This document shows positions 7,568 through 15,526 of a DNA stretch of 64,000 nt, in pieces (position 1 is the first letter of the stretch; each line of letters opens with the position of its first letter). The stretch is from contig CAZPLR010000004.1 of NCBI GenBank assembly GCA_964587555.1, forward strand, positions 12,469 to 76,468, read 5' to 3'. The notes beneath the pieces are model-generated. The model did not search any database and had not been told where the DNA came from. It worked only from the letters and a program-made list of their open reading frames with translations. Position numbers and translations under genes: made by a program. Source of the DNA: JAHHTP01 sp964587555. GTDB taxonomy: Bacteria > Bacillota > Clostridia > Oscillospirales > Ruminococcaceae.

Positions 7568-8737
7568 TTATGCGTTTAACACGCGGATCTTGATAATCCC
7601 GTCAATTGCCTTCAGCTTGGCAAGCGCCTCCTTTGAAATGCTGTCGCTGATGTCCAGCATCGTGTAGGCGTAGTTTTTGCGCGATTGATTGAGCATATTC
7701 TCAATATTCACGCCATTCTCCGCCATAACAGCGGAAATCTGGGTCAACATCGCAACGACATTTTTATGGATGATGCAGACGCGGCAGGCGGTGCTGCGCG
7801 GCATAGATGCCGTCGGCAGATTGACCGAGTTTTTGATGTTGCCGTTCTCCAAATAATCCACAAGCTGCTCCGCCGCCATCTTCGCACAGTTATCCTCCGA
7901 CTCCGGCGTGGATGCGCCAAGGTGCGGGAACGCAGTCACATTTTTATACCCAATCATCTCATCCGACGGGAAGTCGGTCATATAAGCCGCGACGCTGCCG
8001 CTGTCAATCGCTGCAAGCAGATCCTCAGAATGAACCAGCTCACCGCGCGCAAAATTCAAAATCCGCACGCCTTTTTTCATCAGCGCAAGTGACTCACTGT
8101 TAATCATTCCCTTTGTATCGGCGTTCGCCGGCAGATGCAGTGTGATATAATCGCAGTTTTCATATATCTCCTTCAGCGAGACGGCGTATTTGATGCTCTT
8201 GGAAAGCTGCCACGCATTTTGCACGCTTAAATACGGATCGTAGCCGTAAACTGTCATACCAAGCGTTTCCGCAGCGTTGCAGACCAGCACGCCGATTGCA
8301 CCCAGCCCTACTACGCCGAGCTTTTTTCCCATGATTTCCGGTCCGACGAACTGTGCTTTACCCTTTTCCACCAGCTTCCCGACGTTTTCGCCGCTGCCCT
8401 TGAGGGTTTTGATCCACTCCATCGAATCCGCGACCTTACGAGACGCCATCAAAAGCCCCAGCAGGGTCATCTCCTTGACCGCATTGGCGTTTGCGCCCGG
8501 CGTATTAAAGACGCAGATACCGTTTTCAGAGCACTGCTCAACCGGGATATTATTAACGCCGGCTCCGGCTCTGGCAATCGCCAAAACGCTGTCGGCAAGC
8601 TGCATGTCGTGCATAGAAGCGGAACGCACCAAGATAGCGTCCGGATTCTCCTCGCTGTCGGTACAGCTATATTTTGCATAATCAAAAACATCCAAGCCGT
8701 AGGGCGAAATCTTATTTAAGGTTTTGATATGATACAT
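7568..8737 (-). CDS. serA: D-3-phosphoglycerate dehydrogenase
   Basis: Oxidises 3-phosphoglycerate to 3-phosphohydroxypyruvate with NAD, the first step of serine synthesis. The D-2-hydroxyacid dehydrogenase core has the Rossmann motif VVGLGAIGVLV near residue 145, followed by the catalytic Arg/Glu/His positions (FARGE; FPHLGAST). The C-terminal 75 residues form an ACT domain (CRVCIIHKNV, NAYTMLDI-like), so serine feedback is plausible. The chosen ATG (MYHIKTLNK) follows GAAAGGA and gives 389 aa. It starts 14 nt after the serC stop in a serC-serA operon. Confidence 0.94.
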   Translation of the reverse strand: MYHIKTLNKISPYGLDVFDYAKYSCTDSEENPDAILVRSASMHDMQLADSVLAIARAGAGVNNIPVEQCSENGICVFNTPGANANAVKEMTLLGLLMASRKVADSMEWIKTLKGSGENVGKLVEKGKAQFVGPEIMGKKLGVVGLGAIGVLVCNAAETLGMTVYGYDPYLSVQNAWQLSKSIKYAVSLKEIYENCDYITLHLPANADTKGMINSESLALMKKGVRILNFARGELVHSEDLLAAIDSGSVAAYMTDFPSDEMIGYKNVTAFPHLGASTPESEDNCAKMAAEQLVDYLENGNIKNSVNLPTASMPRSTACRVCIIHKNVVAMLTQISAVMAENGVNIENMLNQSRKNYAYTMLDISDSISKEALAKLKAIDGIIKIRVLNA

Positions 8738-8751
8738 AGGACATTCCTTTC

Positions 8752-9840
8752 TCAAACGTTCTCCTGCTCGAATTTCTGCATAAATGCGACAAGCTTCTCA
8801 ACACCCTCCAGCGGCATCGCATTATAAATAGAAGCGCGCATACCGCCGACCGAACGATGTCCCTTTAGATTAACAAAGCCAGCCTTCGTGGCTTCAGCAA
8901 CAAACTTTGCGTCTATATCGGCGTTTCCGGTGACAAACGGCACGTTCATCAGCGAACGGTCCTCCGGCACTACAGTGCCTTTGAATAGCTTAGAAGAATC
9001 AAGATAGTCATAAAGCAGCTTCGCCTTCTTCTCATTCAATGCTTTCATCTTCTCTAATCCGCCGATTTCGTTCTTAATCCACTCAAGAACAAGCTTGCAG
9101 ATGTAAATTGCGTAGCAAGGCGGAGTGTTGAACATCGAGTCATTCTCAGCATGGGTTTTGTACTGCATCATGGTCGGCACTTTTTCCGCGTCGCACATGC
9201 CGATCAAGTCCTCGCGCACAATCACGACGGTCAAGCCCGCAGGTCCCATATTCTTCTGCGCGCCGGCAAATAATAAACCAAATTTGGCGACGTCAATCGG
9301 CTCCGACAGGATGCAGGAGCTGACGTCCGCGATCAGCGGGACATTCCCCGTCTGCGGCAGCTCGTGATAAACCGTACCGTAGATTGTGTTATTCATGCAG
9401 ATATAGAAATAGTCCGCCTCCGGATCAAAATCCGCTGGATTAAGCTTCGGGATATAGGAAAAAGTCTGATCCGCTGAGGAAGCAACCGCCCTCGCCTGCC
9501 CAAATTTTTTCGCCTCGGCATACGCCTTTTTCGCCCACTGACCAGTGATCACAAAATCCGCTTTTTGACTCTTCACCAGCAGATTATACGGGATCATTGC
9601 AAACTGGGTGGATGCGCCGCCCTGTAAGAAAAGCACCTTATAGTTATCCGGAATGCCCATTACCTCCCGCAAAAGCGATTCGCAGTTCTTGATGATCTTA
9701 TCGAACGTTTTTGAACGATGCGACATCTCCATGACCGACTGTCCGCTGCCCTCGTAATCTAACATCTCCTCCGCTGCTTTGCTTAATACTGCCTCCGGAA
9801 GACAGGATGGCCCTGCGCTGAAGTTATAAACTCTGCTCAT
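8752..9840 (-). CDS. serC: Phosphoserine aminotransferase
   Basis: PLP enzyme converting 3-phosphohydroxypyruvate and glutamate to phosphoserine. The N-terminus MSRVYNFSAGPSCLP and the PLP lysine in FAGAQKNMGPAG near residue 195 are diagnostic. 362 aa is normal. It is first in the serC-serA operon, so one transcript supplies the first two steps of serine synthesis; the phosphatase SerB is not in this window. The 130-nt leader is heavily structured. Confidence 0.95.
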   Translation of the reverse strand: MSRVYNFSAGPSCLPEAVLSKAAEEMLDYEGSGQSVMEMSHRSKTFDKIIKNCESLLREVMGIPDNYKVLFLQGGASTQFAMIPYNLLVKSQKADFVITGQWAKKAYAEAKKFGQARAVASSADQTFSYIPKLNPADFDPEADYFYICMNNTIYGTVYHELPQTGNVPLIADVSSCILSEPIDVAKFGLLFAGAQKNMGPAGLTVVIVREDLIGMCDAEKVPTMMQYKTHAENDSMFNTPPCYAIYICKLVLEWIKNEIGGLEKMKALNEKKAKLLYDYLDSSKLFKGTVVPEDRSLMNVPFVTGNADIDAKFVAEATKAGFVNLKGHRSVGGMRASIYNAMPLEGVEKLVAFMQKFEQENV

Positions 9841-9860
9841 AAGTATTTACCTCCAACCTC

Positions 9861-9964
9861 GCAGCTTTGCAAGTAATCCTTTCCAAAAATGCAAACGCTG
9901 CATACAAAAAAGTTTTCCCGCGCTGATCAAAAAAGCGCGTTCTCCCGCCTTTTTTCAGCGGGAA
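9861..9964 (-). ncRNA. Attenuator-like structured leader of serC-serA
   Basis: Close to the transcript start, TTCCCGCTGA can pair locally (CCCGC/GCGGG), or over a longer range with TCAGCGCGGGAA at 9915-9926, which is followed by a T6 run. A second long stem pairs GCAGCGTTTGCA (9890-9901) with TGCAAAGCTGC (9861-9871). Mutually exclusive stems before a U-run suggest attenuation. No T-box consensus was found. Function is inference. Confidence 0.45.
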
Positions 9965-9974
9965 TATACTATTT

Positions 9975-10003
9975 ATTATACGGTTTTCCTTCCCTAAAGT
10001 CAA
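9975..10003 (-). promoter_or_regulatory. SigmaA-type promoter for serC-serA
   Basis: TTGACT and TATAAT with 17-bp spacing on the minus strand, placing the start site near 9968, immediately before the structured leader. Confidence 0.82.
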
Positions 10004-10383
10004 GCCTATTCCGATAATTCAATATTTTGGGGAAATATGATGCGGATTTGGATAGCGATTTGGCGCAACCTGTCAAATTTATAACGTATTGTGGGTGTGA
10101 ACGTCTGTATCCAACGGAAAAACACGCAATAACGTTTTTCTATCGAGGACGCTTCTTTTCAAAAAAATTGAAAATTGCGCAAAAAAAAGCTGCAAAATCT
10201 TTTTTGCCCAAGAAACTGCATAATCGCGCGGGATTTGCCGCACACTATAAGCAACAAAGCGCATCGGTTCTCTTTATGAAAAAATCAAAAAGGGAGCTTT
10301 GGGCTTCTTTGCGCCAAAAAGAGGGCGTGAAGGCGCGTCTAACGGCGCAAAAGGATAAGCTTCAGAAAGGAATGGCCATAACC

Positions 10384-11130
10384 ATGATGAAAAAGATAAC
10401 GAAAAAATCGACGCCGCGCGCGAAAATGATGACCGCCGCGGTCATTTGCAGTCTGCTTGCGGTCGGCACCGCCGCATTTCTCGGCGTGAGGGGGTCGCTT
10501 AACGCGATAGATGAAAAGCAGAAAAACCCAGACGTCACCTCATCCCAGTCCGACGCATCCGACAGCGCCCAAAGCGCATGGGATCAGGCGGACGAGCCGG
10601 CAAACACCACACCAGATGACACGCAGAGCAAGACGGAGGAAAACGGCGCCGAAAGCAGTTCCTCCGCCGAGAGCAAGGATGACTCCTCCTCCGAAAGCAA
10701 AACGATGCTAAACGGCTTTGTAATGCCGATCGAGGGCGAGATCATCACGCCGTACTCGGATGGAGAGATGATAAAATCGATCACACTTGGCGATTGGCGG
10801 ACACACGACGGCGTTGACATTGCGGCGGAATCCGGCACGCCGGTCAAGGCATGCAACAGCGGCGAGATCGAGGAGGTCACAGTCGATCCGCTTTGGGGGA
10901 GCTGCGTTACAATCGTTCACAGCGACGGCAGCAAAAGCTATTATATGGGGCTTGATAAGGCGATTGCGGTGGAAAAGGGCGATAAGGTCGCTTTAGGCGA
11001 TGTGATCGGCAAGGTTGGCGAAACCGCCGAGATTGAACAAGCGCTTGAACCGCACCTGCATTTTGCCATGAAAAAGGACGGCAACTGGATTAATCCGATT
11101 GCGAATGCCGCCGGTAACGGCGATAAATAA
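10384..11130 (+). CDS. SpoIIQ-like M23 (LytM) peptidase-domain membrane protein
   Basis: An N-terminal membrane anchor (MMTAAVICSLLAVGTAAFLG) is followed by a Ser/Asp/Glu-rich linker and a C-terminal LytM/M23 domain. The domain keeps THDGVDIAA and HLHF, so the zinc site looks intact. This layout, and the DWRTHDGVDIA block, resemble SpoIIQ, the forespore protein that links to SpoIIIAH across the septum; clostridial SpoIIQ proteins often keep these residues. The start at 10384 lies 13 nt after AGAAAGG and gives 248 aa; ATG 10372 is too close to that site. The frame is open back to 10027, but that stretch has no family similarity I can see. An ordinary cell-wall endopeptidase is the alternative. 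Confidence 0.7.
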   Translation: MMKKITKKSTPRAKMMTAAVICSLLAVGTAAFLGVRGSLNAIDEKQKNPDVTSSQSDASDSAQSAWDQADEPANTTPDDTQSKTEENGAESSSSAESKDDSSSESKTMLNGFVMPIEGEIITPYSDGEMIKSITLGDWRTHDGVDIAAESGTPVKACNSGEIEEVTVDPLWGSCVTIVHSDGSKSYYMGLDKAIAVEKGDKVALGDVIGKVGETAEIEQALEPHLHFAMKKDGNWINPIANAAGNGDK

Positions 11131-11136
11131 GCAAAA

Positions 11137-11184
11137 GAAAAAGGAACTGCACCGCTTTTTGCGTACAGCTCCTTTTTCTTTTTC
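11137..11184. terminator. Bidirectional terminator between spoIIQ-like gene and ptsH
   Basis: GAAAAAGGAACTGC pairs with the complementary CAGCTCCTTTTTC arm and has A/T-tracts on both sides. It serves the two convergent genes. Confidence 0.75.
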
Positions 11185-11186
11185 GA

Positions 11187-11450
11187 TTATTCTGCAAAGC
11201 CGTTTGCAACCAGACGCTCTAAAGCCTCGATTGCCTTGTCCTCATCTGCGCCGTCCGCAATAACCTTGATGGTCGTGCCGCCAACGATACCTAAGGATAA
11301 AACGCCAAGCAGGCTCTTCGCATTTACACGGCGATCATCTTTTTCAATCCAAATGGTGGATTTGAATTCGTTGGTTTTCTGAATGAAGAAAGTTGCAGGT
11401 CTTGCATGAAGACCAACCTGATTTTCGATTTTTAACTCTTTCGATACCAT
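11187..11450 (-). CDS. ptsH: Phosphocarrier protein HPr
   Basis: Small phosphocarrier of the PEP:sugar phosphotransferase system. The catalytic histidine is in GLHARPA (residue 15) and the regulatory serine in AKSLLGVLSLG (residue 46), so it can be both a PTS carrier and an HPr-kinase target; presence of the histidine excludes Crh. 87 aa is the standard length. It stands alone, with no enzyme I gene beside it, behind its own promoter. Confidence 0.95.
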   Translation of the reverse strand: MVSKELKIENQVGLHARPATFFIQKTNEFKSTIWIEKDDRRVNAKSLLGVLSLGIVGGTTIKVIADGADEDKAIEALERLVANGFAE

Positions 11451-11525
11451 AACTTCAACCTCTGTTTCTCCAAAAATATAATGGTAATCTTCGTCGGAAG
11501 GACGTTGATTAGTATATCTAATTTA

Positions 11526-11553
11526 ATTATACCACAAAATTCGCCTTCGTCAA
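11526..11553 (-). promoter_or_regulatory. SigmaA-type promoter for ptsH
   Basis: TTGACG and TATAAT with 16-bp spacing, about 75 nt upstream of the ptsH ATG. The remaining 11554-11690 stretch contains no gene, only a loose CCCTTATTT/AAATAAGGG inverted repeat at the trmD 3' end. Confidence 0.75.
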
Positions 11554-11690
11554 TTGAATTTTTCACTTTTGGTATTTTTTTGCGCAAAATCTGCTTTTTG
11601 ACGATATGGCACAAAAATAAGAACTTATCTTTATGCAAAACGGACACTTTATCTCGCCCTTATTTACGTCCGCAGCAGCGAAACAGCGAT

Positions 11691-12407
11691 TCACTTTTTA
11701 TCCAAATAAGGGTTTTTTTCCGCCTGCGCGTCCTCCAACAGATCTGGGCGCTTGCTTTTGGTGCGTCTTAACCGTTCCTCTCCGCGCCATTTTACGATAT
11801 TCGCATGATGGCCGGAAAGCAGTACAGGAGGCACCTCGCGCCCACGCCAAACAGGCGGGCGGGTATATTGCGGATATTCCAGCAGACGGTCGCTCAGGCT
11901 TTCTTCCTCAAAGCATTCGCTGCTTGCAAGCACGCCGGGCAGTAGCCTTGACACACTGTCTACCACGACCATCGCGCCAAGCTCACCTCCGGTCAGCACA
12001 TAGTCGCCGATCGAAAGCTCTTCATCGACGATCTCCTCGATAACTCGCTCGTCAATCCCCTCGTAATGTCCGCACAACAGCATAATATGCGGAAGTGACG
12101 CCAGACTGTGACACTTTTCCTCCGTCAAAAGCTTCCCCTGCGGGGAGAGATAAATAACATGCGGCTTTGTCCCTGCCTGATCGCAGATTGCCTGATAGCA
12201 GGCGTAGATCGGCTCCGGCTGCATCACCATCCCCATCCCGCCGCCGTAAGGATAATCATCCACCCGACGATGTTTATCTGCGGTATAATCACGGATGTTG
12301 TGATAATGAACCGAAAAACAGCCCTTACGCTGTCCTCTTCCGACGATGCTTTCCTCTAAGACCGCCTGACACATCTCCGGAAAAAGCGTTGCAATATCAA
12401 ACCTCAT
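11691..12407 (-). CDS. trmD: tRNA (guanine-N1)-methyltransferase
   Basis: SPOUT enzyme that makes m1G37 in tRNAs and prevents frameshifting. The N-terminus MRFDIATLFPEM, the substrate loop YPYGGGMGMV near residue 55 and the SAM-knot segments YLSPQGKLL and LLCGHYEGID are diagnostic. 238 aa is normal. Its ATG overlaps the rimM stop by 4 nt, the usual coupling in the rpsP-rimM-trmD operon. rplS, often next, is absent. Confidence 0.96.
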   Translation of the reverse strand: MRFDIATLFPEMCQAVLEESIVGRGQRKGCFSVHYHNIRDYTADKHRRVDDYPYGGGMGMVMQPEPIYACYQAICDQAGTKPHVIYLSPQGKLLTEEKCHSLASLPHIMLLCGHYEGIDERVIEEIVDEELSIGDYVLTGGELGAMVVVDSVSRLLPGVLASSECFEEESLSDRLLEYPQYTRPPVWRGREVPPVLLSGHHANIVKWRGEERLRRTKSKRPDLLEDAQAEKNPYLDKK

Positions 12408-12922
12408 GGATCGATCAGCCCCTCCAGTGGGCGAATGCGCATCACATCAGTATCCAAGTCGGTCTGGATCACGACCTGTTTGATTGCCGGGATCAGCGCT
12501 TTTCTGCCATCCGGACGGGTGATCTCGTAAACGTCGTTTGCGCCGGTTTGAAGCACATCGGTCAAGCGCCCATAAATAACCGCGCTGTTGTCCGCGTCAA
12601 CGACAGTCAGTCCGACTAAGTCTTGGATAAAGTAGGCATTTTCCTCTAACGTCAGCGCATCGCGCGGTGCATAGAGGATTTTTCCGCGCAGTGCCTGCGC
12701 CGCATCCATCGTAGTGACGCCGTTTAGCTGCATGAGTACGACGTTCTTGTGCAAAACGGCGGAAAGAATCTCTACCGGCGTTTTGCCGCCGTCAAAATAG
12801 AGAAGGGCAAATTCGGTGAGCATCTCAGCGTCGTCGCACCAAGGCTGCACGCGAACCGCACCGTGTACGCCGTGCGGCGCAACGATCTTGCCGATCTCTA
12901 AATATTCCTTGCGCTTTCGCAT
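12404..12922 (-). CDS. rimM: Ribosome maturation factor RimM
   Basis: Assembly factor for the 30S head, binding S19. The N-terminal half (EIGKIVAPHGVHGAVRVQPW) is the beta-barrel, and the C-terminal half contains the PRC-like segment LVGLTVVDADN. 172 aa is normal. An AAAGGAG ribosome-binding site precedes the ATG. It sits between khpA and trmD in the canonical order. Confidence 0.95.
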   Translation of the reverse strand: MRKRKEYLEIGKIVAPHGVHGAVRVQPWCDDAEMLTEFALLYFDGGKTPVEILSAVLHKNVVLMQLNGVTTMDAAQALRGKILYAPRDALTLEENAYFIQDLVGLTVVDADNSAVIYGRLTDVLQTGANDVYEITRPDGRKALIPAIKQVVIQTDLDTDVMRIRPLEGLIDP

Positions 12923-12955
12923 CCGTTCATTTCTCCTTTGCAGTCAATACGCAGA

Positions 12956-13004
12956 ATGATCATAACCGTAAAGCGCAGGTGCGTTTTGGAAGGGTTATGA
13001 TCAT
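12956..13004. repeat. Long inverted repeat between khpA and rimM
   Basis: ATGATCATAACC pairs with GGTTATGATCAT, a 12-bp stem with a 25-nt loop, inside the intergenic gap of the operon. There is no T-tract, so RNA processing or stabilisation is as likely as termination. Confidence 0.55.
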
Positions 13005-13046
13005 CCTTATACCGCTTAAAATGGGAAGGACTGCTCCCGCTGGGGA

Positions 13047-13280
13047 TCAGTCGATCTCAACGTTTACCTTCTGGCCCATCCGGTTAGCTGCCGCACGAAT
13101 AACGCAGCGGATCGCTTTCGCAATTTTACCCTGCTTACCAATCACGCGACCCATGTCGTCCGGTGCGACGTGCAGATGATACACGATAATGCCCTCTTCG
13201 TTGACCGGATCAGCGGTCACCTCAACGGCTTCCTTTTCCTCAACAAGCCCCTTGGCTATTGTTTTTAACAATTCTTCCAT
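13047..13280 (-). CDS. khpA: KH-domain RNA-binding protein KhpA (YlqC)
   Basis: Small single-KH RNA chaperone that partners KhpB/Jag. The GxxG loop is present as IGKQGKIAKAI near residues 44-54. 77 aa is the usual length. Located between rpsP and rimM, as in many Firmicutes. Confidence 0.93.
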   Translation of the reverse strand: MEELLKTIAKGLVEEKEAVEVTADPVNEEGIIVYHLHVAPDDMGRVIGKQGKIAKAIRCVIRAAANRMGQKVNVEID

Positions 13281-13312
13281 TCGAGTTCCTTTCGGTACTG
13301 AAAACGAAGTCT

Positions 13313-13552
13313 TTATTTTTCAAGAGTTTTCAGAATTTTCTTAACGGTGTCGGTCGGCTGTGCGCCGTTTTTGATCCATTTTTCAACCTTTTCACTGTCT
13401 ACCGTGATCGCAGATGGATTCTTGGTCGGATCGTAGGTTCCTACTTCTTCAATGAAGCGACCGTCGCGGGAATACCTGGAATCCGCTACCACGATACGAT
13501 AAAACGGTGCTTTCTTTGCGCCCATACGGCGCAGTCTGATTTTGACTGCCAT
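13313..13552 (-). CDS. rpsP: 30S ribosomal protein S16
   Basis: Ribosomal protein S16. MAVKIRLRRMGAKKAPFYRI and VADSRYSRDGRFIEEVGTYD are unmistakable. 79 aa is normal. It follows ffh by about 60 nt in the same operon. Confidence 0.97.
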   Translation of the reverse strand: MAVKIRLRRMGAKKAPFYRIVVADSRYSRDGRFIEEVGTYDPTKNPSAITVDSEKVEKWIKNGAQPTDTVKKILKTLEK

Positions 13553-13614
13553 GATGTTTCCTCCATATTATCTTTCTAAATATTATCTGAACCGTTCTGC
13601 CTCTTCCTGATTCC

Positions 13615-14946
13615 TTAGAAATTCAGCATCCCAAACGGATTCATTCTGCGTTTGCCTTTTTTGCCGCCTATCTGTTTCATCAGCTTCTGCATCTGCTCAA
13701 ATTGACGCAGCAGGCGGTTGACGTCCTCGACCTTTGTCCCGCTGCCCGCAGCGATGCGGCGCTTTCGCGACGGATTGATAATTGCCGGCCGCTGCCGTTC
13801 CTTCTTCGTCATCGAGGTGATCATCGCCTCGATACGAGTAAACTGCTTTTCGTCAACCTCGACGTCCTTCAACTTGCTTCCCACACCGGGCAGCATTCCT
13901 AAAATATCTTTCATTGATCCCATCTTCTGAATCTGGCGAAGCTGATCGAGCAGGTCATCAATCGTAAAACTATTTTCCTGCAATTTACGGATCGTCTTTT
14001 CTGCTTCCTCTGCGTCGATTTGGTTTTGCGCCTTCTCGATCAGGGTAAGCACGTCACCCATTCCCAAAATACGCGAAGCCATACGATCTGGATAAAACGC
14101 CTCCAAATCGTCAAGCTTTTCGCCCATACCGACAAACTTGATCGGCTTGCCGGTGACCGCCAAAACGGAAAGCGCTGCACCGCCTCTGGTATCACCGTCC
14201 ATCTTTGTTACCATGACGCTGTCGATCTCCAACGCTTCATTGAAGGTCTTAGCGACATTGACTGCATCCTGACCGGTCATTGCGTCGATCACCAGCATCG
14301 TTTCGCTGACCGCAACCGCGCTTTTGATGTTCTGCAGCTCGGTCATCAGCGTTTCATCAATATGAAGACGACCGGCAGTATCCAGAATTACGACATCATA
14401 ACCGTAATCCCTCGCATAGCGGACCGCCTCGGCGGAAATTGCCACCGGATCGCCCTGCCCGCGCTCAAAAACCGGCACATCCGCCTTTCCGCCGACAACC
14501 TTCAGCTGCTCAATCGCAGCCGGACGATACACGTCGCAGGCAACCAGCATCGGGCGATGATTTTGTCCCTTGAAGTACTTGGCAAGCTTCGCAGCGTGGG
14601 TCGTTTTACCGGCGCCCTGTAGGCCGCAGAGCATAATGACGCATGGCGGCTTCGACGGAAAATTGATGCGCTGATTCTCGCTGCCCATCAAGCGGCAAAG
14701 CTCGGTGTGAACGACTTTGATAACCTGCTGCGCAGGAGTTAGGCTGTTCATGATCTCCTCGCCGACTGCCTTTTCGCTGACAGTTTTGACGAAATCCTTT
14801 ACGACCTTATAGTTTACGTCAGCTTCCAGCAGCGCGATACGAACCTCGCGCATAGCATCCTTAATATCCGCCTCGGAAAGCTTACCCTTGCCGCGCAGCT
14901 TTTTGAATACCTGCGAAAGCTTTTCGGTTAATCCTTCAAACGCCAT
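13615..14946 (-). CDS. ffh: Signal recognition particle protein Ffh
   Basis: SRP54 GTPase that binds signal sequences and the SRP RNA. An N domain (about 1-90) is followed by the G domain with G1 GLQGAGKTT, DTAGR and TKMDGDTRGG, then a methionine-rich M domain from about residue 300. The chosen ATG (MAFEGLTEKLSQ) follows AAAGGACGGG and gives 443 aa. It overlaps ylxM by 11 nt. Confidence 0.96.
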   Translation of the reverse strand: MAFEGLTEKLSQVFKKLRGKGKLSEADIKDAMREVRIALLEADVNYKVVKDFVKTVSEKAVGEEIMNSLTPAQQVIKVVHTELCRLMGSENQRINFPSKPPCVIMLCGLQGAGKTTHAAKLAKYFKGQNHRPMLVACDVYRPAAIEQLKVVGGKADVPVFERGQGDPVAISAEAVRYARDYGYDVVILDTAGRLHIDETLMTELQNIKSAVAVSETMLVIDAMTGQDAVNVAKTFNEALEIDSVMVTKMDGDTRGGAALSVLAVTGKPIKFVGMGEKLDDLEAFYPDRMASRILGMGDVLTLIEKAQNQIDAEEAEKTIRKLQENSFTIDDLLDQLRQIQKMGSMKDILGMLPGVGSKLKDVEVDEKQFTRIEAMITSMTKKERQRPAIINPSRKRRIAAGSGTKVEDVNRLLRQFEQMQKLMKQIGGKKGKRRMNPFGMLNF

Positions 14947-15331
14947 CAAAACCCGTCCTTTCTTCCGACCCTTCGCCGTTCTGCCCTTTTGCATCCGTCA
15001 GTCCGCCTAAAATACGCAGCGCCTCGCAAAGCGCTTGATGCGCCGGATGCTCCTCCGCGCAGAACAAAAACGCCTCCTGTACCAGCGCGTTCAACTGCCC
15101 GATGGATCGGTTTCTCTGTTCGATATGCAGGCATTCTTCGTACTGCGTCAGCTGCTTCTCCCCGCGGCGGATTTTATCGTGCGCACCCTGTCTGGTGATT
15201 CCCACATTCTCAGAAATCTCGGAAAGAGAAAGATCCTCGTTGCAGTAAAGCGCAATGACCTCTCTCTGTGTCGATGGAAGCAATTCCCCGTATATCGCAA
15301 GCAGGTTGCCCATTCGTATCTTTTCCTCCAT
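14936..15331 (-). CDS. ylxM: YlxM-family DNA/RNA-binding regulator of the SRP operon
   Basis: A sigma-70 region-4-like helix-turn-helix (DLSLSEISENVGITRQGAHDKI, about residues 33-54) in a 131-aa protein directly before ffh; this is the YlxM/p13 family, whose function in SRP assembly or regulation is not settled. The C-terminal half is less conserved. It overlaps ffh by 11 nt and is the first gene of the operon. Confidence 0.9.
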   Translation of the reverse strand: MEEKIRMGNLLAIYGELLPSTQREVIALYCNEDLSLSEISENVGITRQGAHDKIRRGEKQLTQYEECLHIEQRNRSIGQLNALVQEAFLFCAEEHPAHQALCEALRILGGLTDAKGQNGEGSEERTGFDGV

Positions 15332-15388
15332 CTAACAGCCGCCTTTCCCGCCGCTTTGCCGCACTCCGCACGCTTTTGCGCCTTGGTT

Positions 15389-15417
15389 ATTATAACATAT
15401 CCGCAGCGTGCTGTCAA
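15389..15417 (-). promoter_or_regulatory. SigmaA-type promoter for ylxM-ffh-rpsP-khpA-rimM-trmD
   Basis: TTGACA and TATAAT with 17-bp spacing, about 60 nt upstream of ylxM. One of the strongest promoters in the window by consensus. Confidence 0.85.
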
Positions 15418-15464
15418 GCTTTTTTCTTGACATTCCAAAAAATATTGATTACAACAAATAAATC

Positions 15465-15498
15465 AAAAAACACACCGGAGATTTGTATAAACCTCCGG
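15465..15498 (-). terminator. Terminator after the ispH-S1 gene
   Basis: CCGGAG pairs with CTCCGG across a 12-nt loop, with a T6 run shortly after on the minus strand, 30 nt past the ispH-S1 stop. Confidence 0.65.
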
Positions 15499-15526
15499 CG
15501 CGATTCATTTCATTCGATTATAAAAA

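Noticed and set aside
10027..10383. Upstream 119 codons of the SpoIIQ-like frame as coding
   Set aside because: Lys/Phe-rich translation of A/T-rich sequence without similarity to the family, and the ribosome-binding site lies after it.
14020..14622. 200-codon plus-strand open frame inside ffh
   Set aside because: Antisense to the conserved GTPase domain of ffh; a shadow of its codon bias.
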